A stretch of DNA of 64,000 nt from Paractinoplanes toevensis (GTDB lineage: Bacteria > Actinomycetota > Actinomycetes > Mycobacteriales > Micromonosporaceae): NCBI RefSeq assembly GCF_018332695.1, contig NZ_BOQN01000070.1, positions 1 to 64,000 of the forward strand. Direction: 5' to 3'. Numbering within the stretch: position 1 is the first letter of the stretch; every line of letters starts with the position of its first letter. Shown piece after piece: positions 44,448 to 52,582 of this stretch. Below the pieces are notes generated by a model that did not search any database, was not told the DNA's origin, and saw nothing but the letters and a program-made list of their open reading frames with translations. The position numbers and the translations under genes are program-made.

Positions 44448-45311
44448 ATGGACCGAGTAAAACGTAGGCTCGCGCCGTACCTTCTCATCCTGCCGGGCGG
44501 GCTGTGGCTGCTGCTGTTCTTCGCCGTCCCGATGATCGCGATGCTCTCGCTGTCGCTGCAGCAGGGTGACGTCGTCAACGGTTACCGCTTCACGTTCCAC
44601 TGGCAGAACTACACCGAGGCGATCGAGGCCTACAACAGCCAGCTGATCCGGTCCCTGATCTACGGCGCGATCGCCACGGTCATCCTGATCGTCCTGGCCT
44701 TCCCGGTGGCGTACTACATCGCGTTCTACGGCGGCAAGCGCAAACCGACGTACCTCTTCCTTCTGCTTCTTCCGTTCTTCGTGTCGTTCGTGCTGCGGAC
44801 GATCTCGTGGCGGCAGATCCTGACGGACGAAGGACCGGTGCTGGGACCGCTCAAGGACCTCGGTCTACTGTCCGATTCGTACCATATTTTGGGTACGGCG
44901 CCGGCGGTCATCGGCGGCCTGGTCTACAACTTCCTGCCGTTCATGGTGCTGCCGATCTACGTGGCCCTCGAGCGGATCGACCCCCGGGTCGTGGAGGCGG
45001 CGCGTGACCTGTACGCGAACCCGGCCACCTCGTTCCGCAAGGTGATCTTCCCGCTCGCGCTGCCCGGTGTGTTCGCCGGCGTGCTGATGTCGTTCGTGCC
45101 GGTCAGCGCGGACTACGTCAACTCGGAGGTCCTCGGCAGTTCGTCGACCACGATGATCGGCCAGGTGATCCAGGCGCAGTACCTGGTCAACTCGGACTAT
45201 CCGACGGCGTCGGCGCTCTCGTTCATCCTGATGGCGGTGCTGCTGATCGGCATCTTCGCCTACGCCCGGGCGCTGGGCACCGAGGACGTTATGAAGGTGG
45301 CGGCCCGATGA
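44448..45311 (+). CDS. potB: Polyamine ABC transporter permease (PotB-like)
   Basis: The 287-residue permease has six membrane segments. Its EAA loop is VVEAARDLYANPATSFRKVIFPLALPGVFAGVL. It starts one base after the potD stop and overlaps potC by ATGA (45308-45311). Confidence 0.92.
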   Translation: MDRVKRRLAPYLLILPGGLWLLLFFAVPMIAMLSLSLQQGDVVNGYRFTFHWQNYTEAIEAYNSQLIRSLIYGAIATVILIVLAFPVAYYIAFYGGKRKPTYLFLLLLPFFVSFVLRTISWRQILTDEGPVLGPLKDLGLLSDSYHILGTAPAVIGGLVYNFLPFMVLPIYVALERIDPRVVEAARDLYANPATSFRKVIFPLALPGVFAGVLMSFVPVSADYVNSEVLGSSSTTMIGQVIQAQYLVNSDYPTASALSFILMAVLLIGIFAYARALGTEDVMKVAAR

Positions 45312-46153
45312 GCCAGGCTGTTCTCGATCGCCCGACCGAAACCAAGTCGCACGCGGCGAAGCCGAAGCGCCGCATCGGCGGCAAGTCGCTTCTGTTCATC
45401 TACACCTGGCTGGTGATCATCTGGCTGGTCGTGCCCATCTTCGTGATGATCGCGTTCAGCTTCAACGACACCAAGGGCCGCTACAACCAGGAGTGGCAGG
45501 GCTTCACCTTCAAGTGGTACGGAAAGGTCTTCGAGATCGAAGATCTGACCAAGGCGCTGTGGACCTCCCTGGCCATCGCGGTGATCTCCAGCATCATCTC
45601 CGGCGCCCTGGGCACCGGCATCGGCTACGCACTCGGCCGCTACCGGTTCCGCGGCTCCGGCACGCTGAACATCATCATGTTCGCCACCATCTCGTCGCCC
45701 GAGCTGATCATGGGTGCGTCCCTGCTCAGCCTGTTCGTCTCGCTCGCGCTCGGCCTCGGCGCGGTGACGATCACGATCGCGCACGTGATGTTCTCCATCT
45801 CGTTCGTCGCGACCATCGTCCGGGCCCGGGTGGTCACGCTCGACCGGTCCATCGAGGAGGCGGCCGCCGACCTGGGCGCCACCGGCTGGACCACGTTCTG
45901 GAAGGTGACGTTCCCGATCATCCTGCCGGCGGTCTTCTCCGGCGTGCTGCTCGCGTTCGCGCTCTCCATCGACGACTTCGTCGTCACCAACTTCACCGCG
46001 GGAAGCACCACCACGTTCCCGCTGTGGATCTGGGGCTCCACCCGCGTCGGCCTGCCCCCGCAGGTCAACGTGATGGGCACCCTGATCTTCGCGGCCGGCG
46101 TCCTGATCGCCGTCGTGACCAACATTCGCTCCAGGCAAGGTAAGCGGGATTGA
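45308..46153 (+). CDS. potC: Polyamine ABC transporter permease (PotC-like)
   Basis: The 281-residue permease has six membrane segments and EAA loop IEEAAADLGATGWTTFWKVTFPIILPAVFSGVLLAF, followed by the PotC-typical SIDDFVVTNFTAG. It completes a PotADBC importer in the order ATPase, binding protein, permease, permease. Confidence 0.93.
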   Translation: MSQAVLDRPTETKSHAAKPKRRIGGKSLLFIYTWLVIIWLVVPIFVMIAFSFNDTKGRYNQEWQGFTFKWYGKVFEIEDLTKALWTSLAIAVISSIISGALGTGIGYALGRYRFRGSGTLNIIMFATISSPELIMGASLLSLFVSLALGLGAVTITIAHVMFSISFVATIVRARVVTLDRSIEEAAADLGATGWTTFWKVTFPIILPAVFSGVLLAFALSIDDFVVTNFTAGSTTTFPLWIWGSTRVGLPPQVNVMGTLIFAAGVLIAVVTNIRSRQGKRD

Positions 46154-46159
46154 TAACTC

Positions 46160-47557
46160 GTGGGTTCGCCCGTGTTCCATCTGAAAGACGCGATTCCTGA
46201 GCCGTTCTGGCTCACCCAGGCGGGGGCTCCGGCCCCCGCCGACCCGCTCGACGGCGTCACCACCGCGGACCTCGCGGTGGTGGGCGCCGGGTACAGCGGC
46301 CTGTGGACCGCCCTGATCGCCAAGGAGCGGAACCCCTCACTCGACGTCGTGATCGTCGAGGCGGGCACGGCCGGCTGGGCCGCCTCGGGCCGCAACGGCG
46401 GCTTCTGCGCCGCCAGCATCACCCACGGCTTCGACAACGGCATGTCCCGCTTCCCCGACGAGATGGACACCCTCCTGCGCCTCGGCCAGGAAAATCTCGA
46501 CGAGATCGGCGCGGCCGTCGATCGCTACGCCATCGACTGCGACTTTCACCGCTCCGGCGAGTTGCACGTGGCCACCGAGGAATGGCAGTGGCGCGAGCTG
46601 CAGGCCGGCTTCGCCGCCGAGGCGGCGCACGGTCTGGACGTGGAACTTCTGGACCGGGACGCGGTGCGCGCGGAGGTCGACTCACCCACCTACCGGGGTG
46701 CGGTTCTCGACCGTACGGGCTGCGCGCTCGTCGACCCGGCCCGGCTGGCCTGGGGCCTGCGGCAGGCGTGCCTCTCGCTCGGCGTCCGGATCTACGAGAA
46801 CTCGCCGGTGCAGCGGGTGGCCGCCTCCTCCGCGGCACTGACCCTGCACACCTGGCGCGGCTCGGTGCGGGCCCGCCAGGTGGTCCTGGCCACCGGCGCG
46901 CACGGCCGGCTGCTCAAGCGCCTGCAGCAGTTCATCGTGCCGGTCTACGACTACGCGCTGATGACCGAGCCGCTCTCCGAGGCGCAGCTGGCCGCGATCG
47001 GCTGGCGTAACCGGCAGGGCATCGGCGACTCCGGCAACCAATTCCACTACTACCGGCTGACGGCCGACAACCGCATCCTGTGGGGCGGCTACGACGCCGT
47101 CTACTTCAACGGCGGCCGGATCGAACCCTCGCACGACCAGCGCGAGTCGACCTTCAAGGTCCTGGCCGACCACTTCGCGACCACGTTCCCACAGCTGGAG
47201 GGGTTGCGCTTCACCAACAAGTGGGGCGGCGTGATCGACTGCTGCAGCCGCTTCAGCGCGTTCTTCGGCACGGCCCACGGCGGCCGCCTGGCCTACGCGG
47301 CCGGCTACACCGGCCTGGGCGTGGGCGCGACCCGCTTCGGCGCCAAGGTCATGCTCGACCTGCTCGCCGGCGCACCGACCGAGTTGACCAGGCTGAAGAT
47401 GGTCCGCTCCAAGCCGGTCCCGTTCCCGCCCGAGCCGGTGCGCAGCGGCGTCATCCAGCTGACCCGCTGGTCGATCGCCCGAGCCGACGCCAACCAGGGC
47501 AGGCGAAACCTCTGGCTGCGCACCCTGGACGCGATGGGCCTGGGCTTCGACTCCTGA
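46160..47557 (+). CDS. FAD-dependent amine oxidoreductase (PuuB-like)
   Basis: The 465-residue DAO-family flavoprotein has an N-terminal FAD-binding motif (DLAVVGAGYSGLWTALIAKERNPSLDVVIVEAG), the WAASGRNGGF segment of gamma-glutamylputrescine and related oxidases, and C-terminal AAGYTGLGVGATRFGAKVMLDLL. It probably oxidises putrescine, gamma-glutamylputrescine or another amine brought in by PotADBC. The GTG at 46160 follows potC by 6 bases without a clear ribosome site, which suggests coupling. Confidence 0.87.
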   Translation: MGSPVFHLKDAIPEPFWLTQAGAPAPADPLDGVTTADLAVVGAGYSGLWTALIAKERNPSLDVVIVEAGTAGWAASGRNGGFCAASITHGFDNGMSRFPDEMDTLLRLGQENLDEIGAAVDRYAIDCDFHRSGELHVATEEWQWRELQAGFAAEAAHGLDVELLDRDAVRAEVDSPTYRGAVLDRTGCALVDPARLAWGLRQACLSLGVRIYENSPVQRVAASSAALTLHTWRGSVRARQVVLATGAHGRLLKRLQQFIVPVYDYALMTEPLSEAQLAAIGWRNRQGIGDSGNQFHYYRLTADNRILWGGYDAVYFNGGRIEPSHDQRESTFKVLADHFATTFPQLEGLRFTNKWGGVIDCCSRFSAFFGTAHGGRLAYAAGYTGLGVGATRFGAKVMLDLLAGAPTELTRLKMVRSKPVPFPPEPVRSGVIQLTRWSIARADANQGRRNLWLRTLDAMGLGFDS

Positions 47558-47574
47558 TCCTTCCCCGGCCCGAA

Positions 47575-47615
47575 CTTGTCGATTTGGGGTACGTGCCGCC
47601 TCGGAAATCGACAAG
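47575..47615. promoter_or_regulatory. Long perfect inverted repeat before tetR
   Basis: CTTGTCGATTT (47575-47585) and AAATCGACAAG (47605-47615) are perfect 11-base inverted arms with 19 bases between them. The right arm ends 8 bases before the TetR ATG. It could be a double operator for the regulator or a terminator for the FAD gene, though the A/T-rich arms favour an operator. Confidence 0.5.
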
Positions 47616-47623
47616 ATCGCGGA

Positions 47624-48178
47624 ATGGAGGGTGTTCGGGATGACGCACGGCGCAACCGCGAGCGGATCCTCGAGGTCGCCCGGGTCGCGGTGCGGGAGCA
47701 GGGTACGCAGACCTCGTTGCGGGAGATCGCGCGGCGGGCCGAGGTCGGGATGGGCACCCTCTACCGGCATTTCCCCAGCCGGGAGGCGCTGCTGGACCAG
47801 CTGACGCACCGCCGGTTCGACCATCTCGGCAAGCGGGCCGCGCAACTGGCGAACGCCGCGGACCCGGCCGGTGCCCTGACCGCGTGGCTCACCGAGTTCG
47901 CGTACGGCTGTGCGGCGTACCGCGGCCTGCCGGACGAGATCCTCGCGACGTTCGCCGACGAGACCTCGTCCCTGCATCCGGCCTGCGTCGATCTGCAGAA
48001 CGCCGTACAACGGCTGCTGACGGCCGCGCAGGCGGCCGGCGCGATTCGCCCCGACCTCACCGCCGGCGAGCTGTTCGCCCTGGTCGCCGCGGTCGCCTGG
48101 ATCGCCGAGCAGGCACCCATCGCCCGGGAGCGCCTGCTCGACCTGATCCTTTCCGGGCTCGAGCAACCCGCCCGCTGA
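47624..48178 (+). CDS. TetR-family regulator
   Basis: The protein has 184 residues with HTH DARRNRERILEVARVAVREQGTQTSLREIARRAEVGMGTLYRHFPSREALLDQL at the N-terminus and a helical ligand domain. ATG 47624 is preceded by a large inverted repeat that it may bind. It sits between the FAD oxidoreductase and a convergent aldehyde dehydrogenase, and may control either. The ligand is unknown. Confidence 0.85.
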   Translation: MEGVRDDARRNRERILEVARVAVREQGTQTSLREIARRAEVGMGTLYRHFPSREALLDQLTHRRFDHLGKRAAQLANAADPAGALTAWLTEFAYGCAAYRGLPDEILATFADETSSLHPACVDLQNAVQRLLTAAQAAGAIRPDLTAGELFALVAAVAWIAEQAPIARERLLDLILSGLEQPAR

Positions 48179-48191
48179 CCCGCTGGCCCGA

Positions 48192-49616
48192 TCAGAGATC
48201 GATGCCGGTCAGCACCATCACCCGGGGCTCGGTGTAGTCGTCCATGGCGCTGGCGACGCCCTCGCGACCGGAGCCGGAGCCCTTCACGCCGCCGTACGGC
48301 ATCTGGTCGGCCCGGAAGCTCGGGACGTCGCCGATGATCACGCCGCCCACGGTGAGCCGGCGGTGGGCCCGGAAGGCCAGATCCAGGCGGCGGGTGAAGA
48401 CCCCGGCCTGCAGACCGAAGGCCGAGTCGTCGATCGCGGCCAGGCCGGCCTCGTCGTCGTCGACCACGGTGAGCACCAGGACCGGGCCGAAGACCTCGTC
48501 GGCGCACACCTTCGCGTCGGCCGGCACATCGGTCAGGACGGTGGGGGCGACGGTCGTGCCGGAGCGGGTGCCGCCGGTCAGGATCCGGCCGCCCTTGGTG
48601 ACCGCCTCGGCGATCCAGTCCTCGATGCGCCGGGCCGCGTCCGCGTTGACCACCGGGCCGACGTCGGTGGCCTCGTCGCGCGGGTCGCCGGTGCGCAGGG
48701 CCTCGACCGCGGCGATCAGCCTGGGCGTGAACGCCGCGGCGTGGTCGCGGTGCACGAAGACGCGCTGGACGGCGATACAGCTCTGGCCGGCCTGGTAGTT
48801 GGCGAACGTGGCGATCCGCCGGGCGGCGAAGTCCAGGTCGTCCCAGTCCCGGGCGATCAGGGCGGCCGCGTTGCCGCCCAGCTCCAGGGTCACGTGCTTC
48901 TGCGGCACGGCCGCGCGGATCCCGGCGCCCACCGGGCCGGAACCGGTGAACGACACGACCGGCAGGCGCGGGTCGGCGACCAGGGCGGCGGCCCGGTCGT
49001 TCGGGATCGGCAGGACCGAGAACATGCCGTACGGCAGGTCCAGGCCGGCCATGATCTCGCCGAGCAGCAACGCCGTCAGCGGAGTGGCGGGGGCCGGCTT
49101 CACGATGATCGGCGCACCGACCGCCAGCGCGGGCGCCACCTTGTGGGCGACCAGGTTCAGCGGGAAGTTGAACGGGGCGATGCCCAGCACCGGGCCGCGC
49201 GGCACCCGGCGGATCAGCGCGATCCGGCCGGCCGCCGACGGGTCGGTGTCCAGGCGCTGCAGGTCGCCGGAGAAGCGGCGGGCCTCCTCGGCCGCCCAGC
49301 GGAACGTGCTCACCGCGCGGGCCACCTCGGCGCGGGCCCACTTGAGCGGTTTGCCGTTCTCGGCGGTGATCAGCTGAGCGAACTCCTCGCCGCGGAGCCT
49401 GATCCGCGTACTGATCTCGTCGAGCGCGCCGGCCCGGTCGGCCGCGCTCAGCGCGGCGGCCGGTCCGGTCGCGGCAAATGCGGCGGCAACCGCCTCTTCG
49501 ACCTGTTCCTCCGTGGCGAGTGAGGTCGCACCGACCACCGACGTGTCGAATGGGTGACGGACCGTGAGGTTTTCCGGACCGACCGTCGGGCGGCCGGCGA
49601 CGTAGAAGGGGATCAC
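48192..49616 (-). CDS. Aldehyde dehydrogenase family protein
   Basis: The protein has 474 residues with GIAPFNFPLNLVAHKVAPALAVGAPIIVKPA, TLELGGNAAALIARDWDD and catalytic cysteine in YQAGQSCIAVQR. The pattern resembles non-phosphorylating glyceraldehyde-3-phosphate / lactaldehyde-type dehydrogenases, but context favours succinate-semialdehyde or another amine-derived aldehyde. It diverges from gabT, so it may perform the second step of GABA breakdown. The start is GTG 49616. Confidence 0.85.
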   Translation of the reverse strand: MIPFYVAGRPTVGPENLTVRHPFDTSVVGATSLATEEQVEEAVAAAFAATGPAAALSAADRAGALDEISTRIRLRGEEFAQLITAENGKPLKWARAEVARAVSTFRWAAEEARRFSGDLQRLDTDPSAAGRIALIRRVPRGPVLGIAPFNFPLNLVAHKVAPALAVGAPIIVKPAPATPLTALLLGEIMAGLDLPYGMFSVLPIPNDRAAALVADPRLPVVSFTGSGPVGAGIRAAVPQKHVTLELGGNAAALIARDWDDLDFAARRIATFANYQAGQSCIAVQRVFVHRDHAAAFTPRLIAAVEALRTGDPRDEATDVGPVVNADAARRIEDWIAEAVTKGGRILTGGTRSGTTVAPTVLTDVPADAKVCADEVFGPVLVLTVVDDDEAGLAAIDDSAFGLQAGVFTRRLDLAFRAHRRLTVGGVIIGDVPSFRADQMPYGGVKGSGSGREGVASAMDDYTEPRVMVLTGIDL

Positions 49617-49721
49617 CGCGGCAGCGTAACCGAGTTACCAGCGCGGAAATAGTTGTCCTGGCTCTTGCAAACGACGGAATCAGTGAAATGATCGGGGTTC
49701 AAAGCTTGAAGGAGTTGAGAC

Positions 49722-50999
49722 ATGGCGTCCTCCGACGACCTGCACCGGCGCCGGAGCTCAGCGGTGGCACGCGGGGTCAGCAGCATGATCCCGGCCTACG
49801 TGAGCAGCGCGGGCGGCGGCACGATGACCGATGTGGACGGACGCGAGTGGATCGACTTCGCGGCCGGCATCGCGGTCACCAACGTCGGCAACAGCGCGCC
49901 CAAGGTGGTCGCCGCGATCAAGGAGCAGGCCGAGCGGTTCACCCACACCTGTTTCATGATCGCCCCCTACGAGCAGTACGTCGCGGTCTGCGAGGAACTG
50001 GCCGCGCTCACCCCGGGTGACTTCGAGAAGCGGTCGGCGCTGTTCAACTCCGGCGCCGAGGCGGTGGAAAATGCCGTGAAGATCGCCCGGCACGCGACCG
50101 GGCGGCAGGCGATCGTCGTGTTCGACCACGCGTACCACGGCCGCACCAACCTGACGATGGCGCTGACCGCCAAGGTGATGCCGTACAAGCAGGGGTTCGG
50201 GCCGTTCGCCCCGGAGATCTACCGCGTTCCGATGTCCTATCCGTTCCGCGACGGCGGTCGGGACGGCGCGCAGGCCGCCGCGTACGCCACCGGTCAGATC
50301 GAGAAGCACGTCGGCGCGAGCAATGTCGCCGCGGTCCTGATCGAGCCCGTTCAGGGCGAGGGTGGTTTCGTCGTGCCCGCCGCCGGCTTCCTGCCGGCGC
50401 TCGCCGCCTGGAGCAAGCAGGCCGGCGCGGTGTTCATCGCCGACGAGATCCAGACCGGCTTCTGCCGCACCGGCTCCTGGTTCGCCAGCGAGGACGAGGG
50501 CATCGAACCCGACCTGATCACCACGGCCAAGGGCATCGCCGGGGGTCTGCCGCTGGCCGCGGTCACCGGCCGCGCCGAACTGATGGACGCGGTGCACCCG
50601 GGCGGCCTCGGCGGCACCTACGGCGGCAACCCGATCGCCTGCGCGGCCGCCCTCGCCAGCATCGAGACCATGCGTGAACTCGACCTGGCCAGTGCGGCCC
50701 GGCACATCGAGTCGGTGGCCCGGCCCCGCCTCGAAGCCCTCGCCGCCAAGCACCCGATCATCGGCGAGATCCGCGGCCGCGGCGCCATGCTCGCCGTCGA
50801 ACTCGTCGTCCCCGGCTCGATCGAACCGGACGCCGCCGCCACCGCCGCGGTCGCCAAGGCCGCGCACGAGTCCGGGCTGCTGCTGCTCACCTGCGGCACC
50901 TACGGCAACGTGATCCGGCTGCTGCCACCGCTGATCATCAGCGACGACGAGCTCGACCGCGGGCTCACCCTTCTCGAACAAGCTTTCGCCACCCTCTGA
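49722..50999 (+). CDS. gabT: 4-aminobutyrate aminotransferase
   Basis: The 425-residue class III aminotransferase has NSGAEAVENAVKIARHATGR, DHAYHGRTNLTMALTAKVMPYKQGFGPFAPEIYRVPMSYP, EPVQGEGGF, ADEIQTGFCRTG and PLP lysine in ITTAKGIAGGLPLAAV, which is the GabT pattern. It converts GABA and 2-oxoglutarate to succinate semialdehyde and glutamate. AAGGAG lies 8 bases before the ATG. Confidence 0.93.
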   Translation: MASSDDLHRRRSSAVARGVSSMIPAYVSSAGGGTMTDVDGREWIDFAAGIAVTNVGNSAPKVVAAIKEQAERFTHTCFMIAPYEQYVAVCEELAALTPGDFEKRSALFNSGAEAVENAVKIARHATGRQAIVVFDHAYHGRTNLTMALTAKVMPYKQGFGPFAPEIYRVPMSYPFRDGGRDGAQAAAYATGQIEKHVGASNVAAVLIEPVQGEGGFVVPAAGFLPALAAWSKQAGAVFIADEIQTGFCRTGSWFASEDEGIEPDLITTAKGIAGGLPLAAVTGRAELMDAVHPGGLGGTYGGNPIACAAALASIETMRELDLASAARHIESVARPRLEALAAKHPIIGEIRGRGAMLAVELVVPGSIEPDAAATAAVAKAAHESGLLLLTCGTYGNVIRLLPPLIISDDELDRGLTLLEQAFATL

Positions 51000-51015
51000 G
51001 CGCAGGAGTTTCACC

Positions 51016-52398
51016 TTGACCGACCTTCAGTCACCCGACTACGCGAAGCTGGCCGGCGACGCCCGCGACCACCTGTGGATGCACTTCACCCGGCTGTCGT
51101 CGTACCAGAAGAACGACATCCCGATGATCGTGCGCGGCGACGGCTGCTACGTCTGGGACAGCACCGGCCGTAAGTTCCTCGACGGCCTGTCCGCGCTGTT
51201 CGTCGTGCAGACCGGGCACGGCCGGACGGAACTGGCCGAGGCGGCCGCGAAACAGGCCAGCGAGCTGGCCTACTTCCCGATCTGGTCGTACGCGCACCCG
51301 AAGGCCGTCGAGCTGGCCGACCGGCTCGCCGACCTCACCCCCGGCGACCTGAACCGGGTCTTCTTCACCACCGGCGGTTCCGAGGCGGTCGAGTCGGCGT
51401 GGAAGCTGGCCCGCTCCTACTTCAAGCACACCGGCAAGCCGCTGAAGACCAAGGTGCTGTCCCGGTCGATCGCCTACCACGGCACCTCGATGGGCGCCCT
51501 GTCGATCACCGGCATCCCGGCGCTCAAGCAGGACTTCGAGCCGCTCGTGCCGTCCACCTTCCGGGTGCCGAACACCAACTACTACCGGCGCCCCGACGAG
51601 AACATGTCGCTTGAGGAGTTCGGTGTCTGGGCGGCCGACCGGATCGCCGAGGCCATCGAGTTCGAGGGCCCCGACACGGTCGCCGCGGTCTTCCTCGAGC
51701 CGGTGCAGAACGCCGGCGGCTGCTTCCCGCCGCCGCCCGGTTACTTCCAGCGGGTCCGGGAGATCTGCGACCGGTACGACGTACTCATGGTCTCGGACGA
51801 CGTGATCAGCGGGTTCGGCCGGCTCGGCGAATACTTCGGCGGCCAGAAGTACGGCTACACGCCCGACATCATCACCGTGGCCAAGGGCCTGACCAGCGGT
51901 TACGTGCCGCTCGGTGCGATGATCGCGTCGGAGCGCCTGGCCGAGCCGTTCCTGCAGGGCACCAACTGGTTCGCGCACGGCATCACCTACGGTGGCCACC
52001 CGGTCGGCTCGGCGGTGGCCCTGGCCAACCTGGACATCATGGAGCGGGAAAACCTGAACGGCCACGTCCGGGAGAACAGCGACCTGTTCCGGTCGTACCT
52101 CGAGCGTCTCTACGACCTGCCGATCGTCGGCGACGTCCGCGGTGACGGCTACTTCTTCGGCATCGAGCTGGTGAAGGACAAGGCCACCAAGGAGACCTTC
52201 AACGAGGAGGAGTCGGAGCGGCTGCTGCGCGGCTTCCTCTCCAGCGCCCTGTTCGAGGCCGGCCTGTACTGCCGCGCCGACGACCGCGGCGACCCGGTGA
52301 TCCAGCTGGCGCCGCCGCTGATCGCGGGCGAGGCCCAGTTCATCGAGATCGAGCAGATCCTGCGCTCGGTCCTGACCGAGGCCTCCAACCGCCTCTGA
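51016..52398 (+). CDS. Class III aminotransferase (putrescine/omega-amino acid : pyruvate type)
   Basis: The 460-residue enzyme resembles SpuC and omega-transaminases: YVWDSTGRKFLDGLSALFVVQTGHGR, FFTTGGSEAVESAWKLARSYFKHTGK, EPVQNAGGCFPPP, SDDVISGFGRLG and Schiff-base lysine in ITVAKGLTSGYVPLGA. The start TTG 51016 is 17 bases after gabT with GCAGGAG upstream. It probably removes the first amino group of putrescine or cadaverine. A strong terminator follows. Confidence 0.88.
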   Translation: MTDLQSPDYAKLAGDARDHLWMHFTRLSSYQKNDIPMIVRGDGCYVWDSTGRKFLDGLSALFVVQTGHGRTELAEAAAKQASELAYFPIWSYAHPKAVELADRLADLTPGDLNRVFFTTGGSEAVESAWKLARSYFKHTGKPLKTKVLSRSIAYHGTSMGALSITGIPALKQDFEPLVPSTFRVPNTNYYRRPDENMSLEEFGVWAADRIAEAIEFEGPDTVAAVFLEPVQNAGGCFPPPPGYFQRVREICDRYDVLMVSDDVISGFGRLGEYFGGQKYGYTPDIITVAKGLTSGYVPLGAMIASERLAEPFLQGTNWFAHGITYGGHPVGSAVALANLDIMERENLNGHVRENSDLFRSYLERLYDLPIVGDVRGDGYFFGIELVKDKATKETFNEEESERLLRGFLSSALFEAGLYCRADDRGDPVIQLAPPLIAGEAQFIEIEQILRSVLTEASNRL

Positions 52399-52410
52399 CG
52401 TACCTATCGG

Positions 52411-52436
52411 AACGGCCCGGCTCCGGCCGGGCCGTT
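52411..52436 (+). terminator. Intrinsic terminator after the aminotransferase operon
   Basis: AACGGCCCGGC, TCCG loop, GCCGGGCCGTT: a perfect 11-bp stem followed by CTTGTC. Confidence 0.88.
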
Positions 52437-52582
52437 CTTGTCATGTCCAGCAGGCGGACGTAGAGATTCCTGTCGATATGCCAGTTGGTGCGGGCAGGGT
52501 GGAAACCCGACGGTTACCTGTTCGTCACGCTCGGGTGAGGATCGAGCGAGCGAGGTCCCTTCTCCACTGCTGGAGGAACGGC

